This document shows, one piece after another, positions 25,841-34,800 of a DNA stretch of 64,000 bases. The DNA lies in contig NZ_JBHUEM010000045.1 in NCBI RefSeq assembly GCF_042680805.1, positions 1-64,000 of the forward strand, given 5' to 3'. The position numbers were made by a program, and so were the translations under genes. The notes below the pieces were generated by a model. That model was not told the origin of the DNA and searched no databases. It saw nothing but the letters and a program-made list of their open reading frames with translations. Source of the DNA: Bacillus_CJ salitolerans (GTDB taxonomy: Bacteria; Bacillota; Bacilli; Bacillales; SA4). The first letter of the stretch is position 1, and every line of letters starts with the position of its first letter.

Positions 25841-27019
25841 TTAATATGATTCAAACGTCCCTTTCACTTCGACCTTACCGTCTCTGACCATCATCTGCCC
25901 TTTTGAAATGACGCTATCGATCATCAAACTTTCTTTATTTAAAAATACCAAATCAGCATCCATTCCTACGTTTATGGAACCTTTCTTGATGAGTTTTAAT
26001 ACCTTGGCTGGATTTGATGTAATGACTTTTATCGCTACTTCTAAAGGAATATTTTCATCGATTATGGCGTCTCTTACCTCTTTAAAAAGAGTGCTGACTT
26101 TTCCGACTTGTAATCCAATAAATTCACCTTTTTCATTAAATTCTGGTAAACTTGCTTGGCCATCAGAAGTAAAGGTGATTTGTTCAATCGGCACCCCATG
26201 ATCAAGCATGATTTTTAATCCTTTACTACACTTCATCTCTCCTTTGTCGAGAAAACGCTCTACTGTACTAGTTGTGAAATCAACAAATCCACCTTTTTTA
26301 GCAAATTCAATTCCCGCGTAAAAAAGCTCGTTATTTCTATTTATATGAGTTGGATGAAATTGTCTGATCGGTATATCCGTTGTATCGACCACTTCTTCTA
26401 ATAATGATAATTTTGTAGGACTATCACCAATATGGATATTTACAATTCCCGCTTTACCAGATAGAATACCTCCTACTCTTGCTGACGCTGCAATTTTGGC
26501 AATATCACTAGCGGTAGGCTGTGATGATCGATGGTCTGCAATTGCTATCTCCCCAACACCAATAATTTGATCGATTAAAATTAAATCATCTTCAATGTTG
26601 GTGAACACACTTTTAACCGGGACTTGATACGATCCGGTATGGACAAAACAAGTAATTCCTTCTTCAGCTAATGCCTTTGCTTTTGCAATTAAATCAGGCA
26701 TCGATCTTGTAGTCCCATCTGTTCCAATGACTCCTACAATGGTCGTAATACCAGCTGTTGTAGCATCTGTCAGCTGTAGTTCTGGTGTTCTCGTTTTAAA
26801 TCCACCCTCACCCCCGCCTCCTATGATGTGGACATGCGAGTCAATGAATCCAGGCACAATGATTTTTCCACTAGCGTCAATGACCTGAATCTTCACGAAA
26901 CCTTCGGGAGCAGATATCTCATCCTCGATATAACCGATCACATCATTCACAATCAAGAGATCTTTCTTTCCTATATAATTAGGTGTATACACTTCTCCAT
27001 TTTTAATCAAAGTTAACAT
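25841..27019 (-). CDS. iadA: Beta-aspartyl-peptidase (isoaspartyl dipeptidase)
   Basis: A 392-aa M38 amidohydrolase. The binuclear metal site is visible as HVHIIGGGGEGG near residue 63, the EIAIADHRSS segment (about residue 163), HIGDS and FHPTHINRN with metal His, and the catalytic Asp in TSDGQASLPEF. It cleaves isoaspartyl dipeptides formed from damaged or recycled proteins. The AAGGGG site fits the ATG. It lies 24 bp upstream of the SRAP gene on the same strand, which may share its transcript. Confidence 0.92.
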   Translation of the reverse strand: MLTLIKNGEVYTPNYIGKKDLLIVNDVIGYIEDEISAPEGFVKIQVIDASGKIIVPGFIDSHVHIIGGGGEGGFKTRTPELQLTDATTAGITTIVGVIGTDGTTRSMPDLIAKAKALAEEGITCFVHTGSYQVPVKSVFTNIEDDLILIDQIIGVGEIAIADHRSSQPTASDIAKIAASARVGGILSGKAGIVNIHIGDSPTKLSLLEEVVDTTDIPIRQFHPTHINRNNELFYAGIEFAKKGGFVDFTTSTVERFLDKGEMKCSKGLKIMLDHGVPIEQITFTSDGQASLPEFNEKGEFIGLQVGKVSTLFKEVRDAIIDENIPLEVAIKVITSNPAKVLKLIKKGSINVGMDADLVFLNKESLMIDSVISKGQMMVRDGKVEVKGTFESY

Positions 27020-27115
27020 GTCTAGACCCCTTAGCCTTTAATTTAATTTCTGTTCTAGAAAACTTTAGTGTGATAAAATATATATAATATGTTTTAGATA
27101 GAAAGGATGAGTGCA

Positions 27116-27757
27116 ATGGCTCTAACCCATACTTTTTCAAAAGGTGAAGAGATTGCCAATTCCATTACTCATGGTATAGGTACTTTATTAAGTATTGCTG
27201 CATTAGTTCTACTGATTGTCTATTCTTCCCTTTATGGATCTGCTTGGCACGTTGTTAGCTTTACACTATTCGGTGCTACTATGGTGCTATTATATACTGC
27301 TTCGACATTAGTTCATAGCTTCCCAAAAGGAAAAGTAAAGGATTTCTTTGAAATCCTAGATCATTCTTCCATATATTTTTTTATTGCAGGGACCTATACG
27401 CCATTTTTATTTATTGCTGTAAAGGGGTGGCTAGGCTGGACTTTATTTGGAATCGTCTGGGGACTTGCAATCGGAGGTACCGTATTCAAATCCTTTTTCG
27501 TCAAAAAGTATTTATTCACTTCAACCATTTTATATGTTGTTCTAGGCTGGCTTATCGTTTTTGCATGGAAGCCATTAGTGGCAAATTTGCCACTAAATGG
27601 ATTAATCCTGTTAGTTGCAGGCGGAGTTCTTTATACAATAGGTGCTGTGTTTTATGTTTGGAGAGGTTTTAAATTTCACCATGCCATTTGGCACCTTTTC
27701 GTAATTGGTGGAACAGTTGCTCATTTCTTTAGTGTTTTACTTTATTTACTTCCATAA
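27116..27757 (+). CDS. yplQ: Hemolysin III-family membrane protein (YplQ-like)
   Basis: 213 aa with seven predicted membrane segments of the PAQR-like hemolysin III family. Typical motifs are GEEIANSITHGIG (His), TLVHSF, the ILDHSSIYFFIAGTYTPF segment and the C-terminal HHAIWHLFVIGGTVAHFF. The His and Asp residues of these motifs would bind zinc in the family. The start was set at the ATG at 27116, with AAAGGA upstream, not nine bases earlier where the ribosome site would touch the start. Whether it lyses cells is doubtful; a lipid-hydrolase-type role is inferred from the superfamily. Confidence 0.9.
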   Translation: MALTHTFSKGEEIANSITHGIGTLLSIAALVLLIVYSSLYGSAWHVVSFTLFGATMVLLYTASTLVHSFPKGKVKDFFEILDHSSIYFFIAGTYTPFLFIAVKGWLGWTLFGIVWGLAIGGTVFKSFFVKKYLFTSTILYVVLGWLIVFAWKPLVANLPLNGLILLVAGGVLYTIGAVFYVWRGFKFHHAIWHLFVIGGTVAHFFSVLLYLLP

Positions 27758-27770
27758 AAATAGGTATTTT

Positions 27771-27799
27771 AAAAACCTCTCAAATTGAGAGGTTTTTTT
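27771..27799 (+). terminator. Terminator after yplQ
   Basis: The stem AACCTCTCA/TGAGAGGTT followed by seven T. Confidence 0.85.
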
Positions 27800-27881
27800 G
27801 TTGTTGACTCAGACTCCATTTTTACATAACTGCCTACTAGGATAGGAGACAGAATTTTCGACTAAATAAAGAAGGAAACTA

Positions 27882-28373
27882 TCAGTTAAGTTTCATTCTT
27901 TCATACGTAATAAACTCATAATCATAAGGATTTTTTTCGTCTTTTATACCTGTCTCCTGCTCAATAATGGACCACTCTTCCCAATTCACAGTTGGAAAAA
28001 AGGTGTCTCCTTCGAATTCATGATGAATTTTCGTAAGGTACAATCTATCTGCAATTGGTAGTAACTCTTTGAAAATTTCTGCTCCACCTATGACAAAAAT
28101 CTCTTTATGATGCTGTTCAAGGACTTTTATTTCATCTAAACTATGGATAACGGTACATGCCTCCGACTCATAGCCTAGATTTCTTGTTAAGATAATATTC
28201 TCTCTTCCTGGAAGTGGCCTCCCGATCGATTCATGAGTTTTTCTTCCCATTACTATAGAATGTCCCATCGTAACCCTCTTAAAGTACGCTAAATCACCGG
28301 GTATGTGCCAAGGAAGTTCATTATTACGACCGATTACCTGATTTTCATCCATGGCAACGACAAATGAAATCAT
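27882..28373 (-). CDS. dfrA: Dihydrofolate reductase
   Basis: 163 aa. The N-terminal MISFVVAMDENQVIGRNNELPWHIPGDLAYFK has the substrate-binding acidic residue region and the PWH loop. VMGRKTHESIGRPLPGR and FVIGGAEIF are the NADPH-binding blocks. It regenerates tetrahydrofolate after thymidylate synthesis. The ATG overlaps the thyA stop by four bases (ATGA), so translation is coupled, as usual for thyA-dfrA pairs. Confidence 0.96.
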   Translation of the reverse strand: MISFVVAMDENQVIGRNNELPWHIPGDLAYFKRVTMGHSIVMGRKTHESIGRPLPGRENIILTRNLGYESEACTVIHSLDEIKVLEQHHKEIFVIGGAEIFKELLPIADRLYLTKIHHEFEGDTFFPTVNWEEWSIIEQETGIKDEKNPYDYEFITYERMKLN

Positions 28374-29164
28374 ACACTTACAGCTCCTTTAATATGTGGA
28401 TGTGCTTCATATCCCATTAACTCAAAATCTTCATATGCAAACTTAAAAATGTCCTTAACAGTTGGATTTATTTTCATAAAAGGTAGTGCTTTAGGTTCTC
28501 GGGATAATTGTTCGTTTACCTGTTCTAGGTGATTTAAATAAATATGGACATCTCCAAATGTATGAACGAAATCACCTGGCTCTAAATCACAAACTTGTGC
28601 AATCATCATTGTCAAAAGAGCATACGAAGCGATGTTAAACGGAACTCCTAGAAAATAATCAGCACTTCGTTGATATAATTGGCAAGAAAGTTTTCCTTCA
28701 TTCACATAGAACTGAAAGAAGCAGTGACAAGGTGGTAAAGCCATTTTTTCAACATCGCCAACATTCCAAGCGCTTACGATTAATCTACGTGAATCTGGGT
28801 TCTGTTTAATTTGCTGAATGACATTCGAGATTTGATCGATTGTCTCTCCATCTTTTGTTGTCCATGATCTCCACTGATGCCCATAGACAGGTCCTAGGTT
28901 TCCATCCTCATCTGCCCACTCGTTCCAAATTTTCACATTATGTTCTTGCAAATATTGGATATTGGTATTGCCTGTTAAAAACCAAAGAAGCTCATGGATA
29001 ATAGATTTTAAGTGCAATTTTTTAGTTGTAATGAGTGGAAAGCCCTCTTGAAGATTAAACCTCATTTGATAACCAAATGTACTAATCGTTCCAGTGCCCG
29101 TTCGATCTTCTTTCTTTGTACCCGAGGACAATATGTGCTGTCCTAAATCCAAATATTGTTTCAC
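28370..29164 (-). CDS. thyA: Thymidylate synthase
   Basis: 264 aa from a GTG at 29164, 9 nt after GGAGG, giving MKQYLDLGQHIL; an upstream GTG lies inside the ribosome site. The catalytic Cys is in ALPPCHCFFQFYV, and the folate/dUMP blocks RTGTGTISTFGYQMRF, QRSADYFLGVPFNIASY and FGDVHIYLNH are complete. It converts dUMP to dTMP with methylene-tetrahydrofolate. In B. subtilis the equivalent gene in this position is called thyB. Confidence 0.96.
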   Translation of the reverse strand: MKQYLDLGQHILSSGTKKEDRTGTGTISTFGYQMRFNLQEGFPLITTKKLHLKSIIHELLWFLTGNTNIQYLQEHNVKIWNEWADEDGNLGPVYGHQWRSWTTKDGETIDQISNVIQQIKQNPDSRRLIVSAWNVGDVEKMALPPCHCFFQFYVNEGKLSCQLYQRSADYFLGVPFNIASYALLTMMIAQVCDLEPGDFVHTFGDVHIYLNHLEQVNEQLSREPKALPFMKINPTVKDIFKFAYEDFELMGYEAHPHIKGAVSV

Positions 29165-29232
29165 CGTTCTCACCCTCCATATATGTATACAATCTATTGT
29201 ACTAAAATTTTTGAAGGGGTTCTATGGAAAAT

Positions 29233-29258
29233 AAAAAACACCAAGTAATTTGGTGTTT
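29233..29258 (-). terminator. Terminator after the lethal-factor-like protease gene
   Basis: The stem AAACACCAA/TTGGTGTTT is followed by a T-run on the minus strand and overlaps the stop codon. Confidence 0.7.
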
Positions 29259-30000
29259 AATGAAATATCATGGCCATTTCTAATGGAAACGGTTCTTCTG
29301 CTTCTAATTGTTGTAGATAATAGTACGTTTTGGGTGCATGAATATATAACTCAGTCTGAGTAAAAAAACTTAGATAATACATAGCAAATACCTCTGCAAA
29401 ATATTCTTCTACATGGTTGATAAAATAAGGCTGGTCAGGAAATAGAACTGAGGATTCTTCCTTCCAAATTTTTAAAAATTCTTGGTCATCCCTTAAAGAA
29501 TTAAAAACATGATTGTCAATCGAATGGGCTAATTCATGTAATTCAAGATTAATAGAACCGTGTCCTTTTCCTTTATGACTATGGCCAATTTTTGCGTAAG
29601 CCATTTTAGCCCCACCCGCTCCAGGAACATCGTCCCATGTATAACGAACATAACCTTTTGGCATTATTCCTTTTAAATGAGTAAGTCCAGGTTGATCCGT
29701 CAAGGAACCTGTAAATAGCTTTAGCTTCACTTTGTTTTCAACTGTTTTTTTGAGTATGTTAGGATGGATCTTCGATACATTTTCAATCATTTGAATAGCA
29801 TCATCTTTATAAAACGACTCGTTTGGTAACACAATGATTTCTTCGAGTAATATAATATGTTCAATAGATAGTAGTTCGGTAGATAGTTGTTCATTATATT
29901 TCAATAGATGGCCACCTTGACTGGCCTCTATCTTGTTATTTGTAACAACAGGAATAAACAGAAACATTATGATAAGTAAGCTAAAGGTCATTTTCTTCAT
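29257..30000 (-). CDS. Secreted lethal-factor-like (M34, Pro-Pro endopeptidase type) metalloprotease
   Basis: 247 aa from the ATG at 30000; AAGGA lies 9-10 nt upstream and inside an alternative, longer start. A signal peptide (MKKMTFSLLIIMFLFIPVVT) precedes the mature part. The ATLF-type catalytic domain shows the TWDDVPG segment, the zinc motif HELAHSID (His155, Glu156, His159) and the third-ligand Glu region VEEYFAEVFAMYYLSFF. The family includes anthrax lethal factor and Clostridium/Paenibacillus Pro-Pro endopeptidases, which cleave surface proteins. The gene lies between thyA and a LysM-C40-SLH wall protein gene; neither neighbour shows an obvious Pro-Pro substrate site, so the target is unknown. 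Confidence 0.88.
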   Translation of the reverse strand: MKKMTFSLLIIMFLFIPVVTNNKIEASQGGHLLKYNEQLSTELLSIEHIILLEEIIVLPNESFYKDDAIQMIENVSKIHPNILKKTVENKVKLKLFTGSLTDQPGLTHLKGIMPKGYVRYTWDDVPGAGGAKMAYAKIGHSHKGKGHGSINLELHELAHSIDNHVFNSLRDDQEFLKIWKEESSVLFPDQPYFINHVEEYFAEVFAMYYLSFFTQTELYIHAPKTYYYLQQLEAEEPFPLEMAMIFH

Positions 30001-30101
30001 TGCTGAAAATCCTTCCATCCAATTTTTACATAATAATTAAAATATTCTGATATTTATTATTATAACATATGTTTTTAAGTTAGAGGAGAAGAAAAACATG
30101 G

Positions 30102-30134
30102 AAAAAGACCTACTCAATAAGATGAATAGGTCTT
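30102..30134 (-). terminator. Terminator after the LysM-C40-SLH gene
   Basis: The stem AGACCTA/TAGGTCT with a T-run on the minus strand, 14 bp beyond the stop. Confidence 0.75.
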
Positions 30135-30147
30135 AAAAGGGAACCCT

Positions 30148-31353
30148 TTAATTAGTCAATTCAAGCATTTTATAAATAAGTTTTACCATTTGGGCTCTAG
30201 TTAAATTTCCATTTGGATCAAATGAACCATCCGCTTTACCAGATATCACATCCGCTTTTACTAAAATATCGACACTCTCAATTGACCATGTTGGAATTCG
30301 AGAATAATCGCTAAACTGATTGATTGATTTAGTAGCATCAAGCTTAGATTCATCGAACCCTTTTACTTTTAGAGCGCCTTCAATCATTTTGGCAGCCTGT
30401 GCTCTTGTGACACTTCCATTTGGATTAAATGTTCCATTCGCCTCACCCTTAATCATACCTGTCTCAGCGATTGTCATAAGCTGTCCACTATACCAATCTG
30501 ATGAGGAGACATCAGAAAATCTTCCGTCATATGCTGTTTCTTCTAACTGTAACGCTCTGAATAACATAACCGCTAATTGTACTCTGGAGGTTTGAGCATT
30601 TGGAAGAAACTGATCTCCACTTCCCTGTATGATCCCAGCATCATAGAGATAAAGAATTTGCTCCTTATTCCAAATGTTAGAGATATCTCTGAACGGTCCT
30701 TCATATACATTAGCTGCTGTCATTGCATATTGAGTATTCGGTTGAGGAAGTAACACACGTACTGCTTTCACGAAGCGTGCATTCCAATATGCTTTTGTAT
30801 CAACATAAGCAACGCCAGTAGATGAAGCGGAATTGATCATTTTATTCGGAGAAACGTAGATACCAACGTGATTAATTTGACCGTTTCGATTCGTATCAAA
30901 AAACAATAAATCTCCTGGTTTAGCTTCTGATAAGGATATTTCTTTTCCTGCTTTTGCTTGATCCTTCGACATTCTTGGAAGGATGATTCCATTTTCTAGA
31001 AAGACTCGCATAGTAAACGAGGAACAATCAAACGCATCTGTTCTTGTTTCACTCGCCCCAAATAAATATCTAGCCCCTAAATATTGTTCACCTGTTTTAA
31101 TAATCGTACTTCCTTCAACAAGTGGTACTCCTGGAATTTCTAGATCAGAAGGTATCGTTAACGTCTGTCCAACAAATATATTTGTCGAACTCAACTTATT
31201 GGCTTGAAGAATGGAATCTACACTAATTTGATATGTCTTTGCAATTCCTGATAAAGTATCGCCACTTCGAACGATATATGTAGAATCAGCATGAGCCTGT
31301 CCTCCAAAGAGTAATGTTCCAACCAAGCTCGTCGTAATAATTAGCTTTTTCAT
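30148..31353 (-). CDS. Wall-anchored C40 (NlpC/P60) endopeptidase with LysM and SLH domains
   Basis: 401 aa from the ATG at 31353, behind GAGGTG. Signal peptide to about residue 22; a LysM repeat (YIVRSGDTLSGIAKTYQIS, residues 26-68); a NlpC/P60 catalytic domain (about 82-205) with Cys110 in DAFDCSSF and His162 in INHVGIYV; then three SLH repeats (about 222-400) carrying the SRVQLAVML and TRAQAAKMI/TRAQMVKLI motifs. It would cut peptidoglycan stem peptides while bound to the wall both by LysM and by SLH-pyruvylated polymer. LysM plus SLH on one hydrolase is less common than either alone. Confidence 0.9.
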   Translation of the reverse strand: MKKLIITTSLVGTLLFGGQAHADSTYIVRSGDTLSGIAKTYQISVDSILQANKLSSTNIFVGQTLTIPSDLEIPGVPLVEGSTIIKTGEQYLGARYLFGASETRTDAFDCSSFTMRVFLENGIILPRMSKDQAKAGKEISLSEAKPGDLLFFDTNRNGQINHVGIYVSPNKMINSASSTGVAYVDTKAYWNARFVKAVRVLLPQPNTQYAMTAANVYEGPFRDISNIWNKEQILYLYDAGIIQGSGDQFLPNAQTSRVQLAVMLFRALQLEETAYDGRFSDVSSSDWYSGQLMTIAETGMIKGEANGTFNPNGSVTRAQAAKMIEGALKVKGFDESKLDATKSINQFSDYSRIPTWSIESVDILVKADVISGKADGSFDPNGNLTRAQMVKLIYKMLELTN

Positions 31354-31553
31354 AATACACCTCATCGTTAGTCTCGTCTTTGTTGTAGTTAACATGATAA
31401 CAGCATATTTGTCGAATTGTGTAGATTAAGATTTTCCTACATTACAAATAATTGGAAAAAAGGCACTTATAATAAAAGTAAATTTTCTCACAATAAGTTT
31501 GATATCAATGGTTCGCTTCCTTTTATTACAGTTTTATTACATTTCTAACAAAT

Positions 31554-31578
31554 AAAAAACGTAGCTCTACGAGCTACA
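31554..31578 (-). terminator. Terminator after ypjP
   Basis: A perfect 7-bp stem GTAGCTC/GAGCTAC with a T-run on the minus strand. Confidence 0.75.
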
Positions 31579-31597
31579 TTTAAGTGAAAGCTTTTTC

Positions 31598-32203
31598 TTA
31601 TTGGATATTCCAATTAGGTGGTGTGTTTTTATCCCAGTATATTTCTCCTAATATATGGTGAGCTTGAAATTGATCTTTACTCGTGTGGTAATGAAAATTA
31701 AAATAGTATCCATCTAATGGAGGATGGTCTCTTCTTACGTGAAAACGAATGAGATCCTTTCCTGTTTGACCATCGATAATATGAAAAATCTTCTCACTAG
31801 TCCCTCCTGTTGGTTGCTTTGTAATCACAAGATTGGCGAGTTGCTCCTCCGAAAGTTCATCGGATAATGACATGATTACCTCTTCCATTTTAGGTAAAAT
31901 AATAACTCTAAATTCATCACCAATTCGTTTCTCTATCGTCGTTCCGAATTTTTTTATTGATTGTTGTTCAGCCTCCGTGATGGCAAGCTCAAGAAAGTGA
32001 TTCTTTTCACTGTCTTTATGTATAAATGTTGCTGTTAGTTCGTGTGATTGTGAGTCATGATTAATGGCATCACCTTGAATATCTGCTTTTTGGGAGCCTG
32101 GTGATTTCGCATCAGCAATGATTAATTGTGGCGGTGTTACAAGACCAAAGGTTAGGATCGTAAACATAACCACAAGGGATTTTCTAATCCAAGTTGGCAT
32201 CAT
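31598..32203 (-). CDS. ypjP: YpjP-family exported protein
   Basis: About 201 aa with an N-terminal signal-type segment (SLVVMFTILTFGLVTPPQLI). The C-terminal region FHVRRDHPPLDGYYFNFHYH is the conserved core of the family as I know it. The ATG at 32203 lies after AGGG; an in-frame GTG two codons earlier overlaps it. The place near thyA-dfrA matches B. subtilis, where ypjP is next to them. The function is not known. Confidence 0.78.
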   Translation of the reverse strand: MMPTWIRKSLVVMFTILTFGLVTPPQLIIADAKSPGSQKADIQGDAINHDSQSHELTATFIHKDSEKNHFLELAITEAEQQSIKKFGTTIEKRIGDEFRVIILPKMEEVIMSLSDELSEEQLANLVITKQPTGGTSEKIFHIIDGQTGKDLIRFHVRRDHPPLDGYYFNFHYHTSKDQFQAHHILGEIYWDKNTPPNWNIQ

Positions 32204-32362
32204 TATCACCCTGTTTCATCTAAGTTTTGACTACTTTTTATTATACTATATTAGCCTATTAATCTGTCAAAACTTTCGCAAACTTCTTATGATTTATAAA
32301 AACGTAAAATCATGTTAATATTAAAGTTATTATTACATATTTCGCTTTGGAGGAATCAGTTC

Positions 32363-32440
32363 ATGAATGTAGAATTAATTTTGTCGATTACAAGCTTTGC
32401 TATATTAGCGTACTTTATTTATGAATGTATTACAGATTAA
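32363..32440 (+). CDS. Very small membrane peptide, 25 aa
   Basis: The ATG has GGAGGA 9 nt upstream. The product, MNVELILSITSFAILAYFIY plus five residues, is a single membrane helix with an acidic end. A bidirectional terminator starts at its stop codon. The fit of ribosome site, hydrophobic peptide and terminator makes it a credible small gene; its function is unknown. Confidence 0.55.
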   Translation: MNVELILSITSFAILAYFIYECITD

Positions 32441-32468
32441 AAAAGACTCGTTTTCACGAGTCTTTTTT
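32441..32468. terminator. Bidirectional terminator
   Basis: A perfect 10-bp stem AAAAGACTCG/CGAGTCTTTT with A- and T-runs on the two sides; it serves the 25-aa gene (plus) and the YuzL-like gene (minus). Confidence 0.85.
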
Positions 32469-32482
32469 ATCTTGTATGATGC

Positions 32483-32614
32483 CTATACTTTCTTCTTTTG
32501 CTTCCGAGAAGAATCCATAGTCACTGATCCAGTTTCGATATTAGTAGTCCCCTGTCCTTCAACATGTGGCGAATTTAATGGTCCTTTAGATGGATCTTTT
32601 TTCGTTTTTGGCAT
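32483..32614 (-). CDS. Small hydrophilic protein, YuzL-like, 43 aa
   Basis: The ATG at 32614 follows GGAGGTGA. The product begins MPKTKKDPSKGPLNSPHVEG and ends KQKKKV; the basic start and the VEGQGTT segment resemble the short YuzL-type spore-associated proteins of Bacillus. The name is tentative because so short a sequence can match by composition. A bidirectional terminator follows it. Confidence 0.6.
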   Translation of the reverse strand: MPKTKKDPSKGPLNSPHVEGQGTTNIETGSVTMDSSRKQKKKV

Positions 32615-32680
32615 GTGACTGTCACCTCCATACCGTATAAGCTAACCAATCCTATCTCTGTTTATGCCAGTAATTCAAGG

Positions 32681-33463
32681 TTACTTATTTTCCAATTCAA
32701 TCACACCATAATGAAAGCTAGCTGTTTTTCTTCGAATCGGTTTAAATCCTAGCATGTCAAAGCGTTCACTTTTCCAATGGTCCTTTAGAACGATTCTTTT
32801 TCTCGCTACACGAACAGCCTCTTCTATATCGTGTTTTGTAACAGTATCGTATATAGCAAGTGCCTTTATACCTGATATACCTTGAGAATGTTTTAGCTCT
32901 TCTTCAAACATCGGATCAAAATAAATGACATCAACCGATTTTGATGGACATTGCTTTAAATAATCTTGAAAATTGGAGTGTAAAAGTGTAATCCTTCTCA
33001 TTGCATCATTCATCTCTGGAATATCTGTTTCCCATGTTTTTAAGCCTGTCTGAACTAAATAAGCTAAAATTTGGTTAGCCTCAATACTAATTACCGATCC
33101 GGTATGTCCTACTTTATAACTAGCAATGATACTATCAGACCCAAGTCCTACTGTACAATCTAAAAGCGTCATTCCTTCATCCAACTTACATGCTTCTACA
33201 AATGGATCATAAGTTCCTTGTAATAATCGTTTTATCCGAAACATAGATGAGTTCGGATGAAAAAAGATAGGCTCATTGTGACTGACCATATAAAGCTCTA
33301 TTCGATTTTTCCCTACGACTAAGACATCCTCCTTCGTAAGTTGTTGGATTGATTGAATGGAGACTTTTTGACGCGGGATATATTCCTCATTTAAATCAAT
33401 TGCTATGTTCGAAGCAAGTTTTTTCAACTTTTCGTTTGTTCTTCCAGCAGTCGTTACAATCAA
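32681..33463 (-). CDS. ypiP: YpiP-like SAM-dependent methyltransferase (RsmJ-type fold)
   Basis: About 260 aa. The start was set at a TTG at 33463 behind AGGTGA, giving MIVTTAGRTNEKLKKLAS, close to the B. subtilis YpiP N-terminus. The SAM site is LLDCTVGLGSDSIIASY (about residue 100) with an acidic loop ISIEANQ, and the methyltransferase motif VIYFDPMFE follows near residue 190. This DPMF motif resembles that of 16S rRNA m2G1516 methyltransferase RsmJ, so RNA methylation is a reasonable inference. A part of its 5' region is repeated at 33851-33954 next to the N gap. Confidence 0.82.
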   Translation of the reverse strand: MIVTTAGRTNEKLKKLASNIAIDLNEEYIPRQKVSIQSIQQLTKEDVLVVGKNRIELYMVSHNEPIFFHPNSSMFRIKRLLQGTYDPFVEACKLDEGMTLLDCTVGLGSDSIIASYKVGHTGSVISIEANQILAYLVQTGLKTWETDIPEMNDAMRRITLLHSNFQDYLKQCPSKSVDVIYFDPMFEEELKHSQGISGIKALAIYDTVTKHDIEEAVRVARKRIVLKDHWKSERFDMLGFKPIRRKTASFHYGVIELENK

Positions 33464-34353
33464 AGAGCTCACCTATTTCGTTCTATTAGAAAGACTTGGA
33501 CGTAGCGATTGCCTAGTCTTTTTTATGTGTATGAACCCCTCTATTTGGAAAAAGGCTCAGGGCGCCCCGTTTAGCCTCAGACAGAGCAAATGTTCTGGTA
33601 TGAAAAATTTCCCTTTAATTGTATGCCAGGGTATTTGACCTCGAGTAGAATGAAATGGCATAGGTCGTCGCCATTTCACATTGGCTGGGCGCTGGAGCTA
33701 GATTTAGCCGTAACATTGTATAAACTAAACACCAGAAACTTATACTTTGTTACCTTATAAAAACAGGACGCCTAGAGGCATCCTTATTCACAATGTTCTT
33801 CAAATGCATGTAACAGGTTATTCATAATATCTTCCATGGCATGGCTTTCAGAGACTTTTTGACGCGGGATATATTCCTCATTTAAATCAATTGCTATGTT
33901 CGAAGCAAGTTTTTTCAACTTTTCGTTTGTTCTTCCAGCAGTCGTTACAATCAANNNNNNNNNNNNNNNNNNNNNNNNNNNNNNNNNNNNNNNNNNNNNN
34001 NNNNNNNNNNNNNNNNNNNNNNNNNNNNNNNNNNNNNNNNNNNNNNNNNNNNNNNNNNNNNNNNNNNNNNNNNNNNNNNNNNNNNNNNNNNNNNNNNNNN
34101 NNNNNNNNNNNNNNNNNNNNNNNNNNNNNNNNNNNNNNNNNNNNNNNNNNNNNNNNNNNNNNNNNNNNNNNNNNNNNNNNNNNNNNNNNNNNNNNNNNNN
34201 NAGGAGCTAGATTTAGCCGTAACATTGTATAAACTAAACACCAGAAACTTATACTTTGTTACCTTATAAAAACAGGACGCCTAGAGGCATCCTTATTCAC
34301 AATGTTCTTCAAATGCATGTAACAGGTTATTCATAATATCTTCCATGGCATGG
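33360..34353. other. Tandem duplication around an N gap (probable assembly artefact)
   Basis: Sequence 33360-33464 (ypiP 5' region) recurs at 33851-33954, and 33694-33850 (spacer plus the 3' end of brxA) recurs at 34203-34352; between the second parts lie 247 N (33955-34201). The offsets differ (491 and 509), consistent with a gap of estimated size. The inner copies would give a truncated brxA end fused to a ypiP fragment. The simplest reading is two overlapping contig ends joined head to tail; the gap then holds the sequence already seen at 33465-33693. Confidence 0.8.
33556..33695. repeat. Dispersed palindrome-ended repeat, copy 1
   Basis: About 140 bp beginning GCGCCCCGTTTAGCCT and ending with CGTCGCCATTTCA, CATTGGCTG and GGCGC. 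The two ends are imperfect inverted repeats (GCGCCC..TTTAGCC against GCGCCCAGCC). It shares these blocks, as well as GACCT.GAGTAG.ATGAAATGGCA, with the copy at 45936-46166. It has no coding content, and its MITE-like layout is inferred from the end symmetry. Confidence 0.65.
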
Positions 34354-34730
34354 CTTTCAATTTCATGTCTTGGAATAAAATGAACGACTTTATTACCGTC
34401 TAACAAAGCCATTGATGGTGAAGAAGGTTCAATACCATCAAAGTAAGATCTCATTGTAGCTGTTGCTTCTTTATCTTGCCCTGCAAATACGGTCACTAGA
34501 TGATCTGGCTTCTTTTCTGAGCGGAGAACTGCCTGTGTTGCAGCAGGTCTAGCAAGTCCAGCCGCACAGCCACAAACTGAGTTAATCACAACGAGTGTTT
34601 TTCCAGAAGTATGTTTCATAAATTCCTCTACTTCTTCACTTGTTGTAAGCTCATTAAATCCTGCATTAACGAGTTCTTGTCTCATTGGTTTAACCATTTG
34701 CTTCATATATTCCTCATATGCCATTGACAT
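34293..34730 (-). CDS. brxA: Bacilliredoxin BrxA (YphP)
   Basis: 145 aa of the DUF1094/UPF0403 family with the CGC active site in VINSVCGCAAGLARPA (about residues 53-55) and the typical start MSMAYEEYMKQMVKPMRQEL. Bacilliredoxins remove bacillithiol from S-bacillithiolated proteins after oxidative stress. AGGAG precedes the ATG. Its last 57 or so bases are repeated at 33790-33850 beside the assembly gap; the copy described here is complete. Confidence 0.95.
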   Translation of the reverse strand: MSMAYEEYMKQMVKPMRQELVNAGFNELTTSEEVEEFMKHTSGKTLVVINSVCGCAAGLARPAATQAVLRSEKKPDHLVTVFAGQDKEATATMRSYFDGIEPSSPSMALLDGNKVVHFIPRHEIESHAMEDIMNNLLHAFEEHCE

Positions 34731-34800
34731 AGATCCATCACTCCTATAAAAAGAAAATTCTTGGTAAAATCAAACTATGCACGAATTAAATTCGCAATCA

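Noticed and set aside
33887..34241. Frames running through the N gap
   Set aside because: Made of unknown bases; artefacts of the gap.
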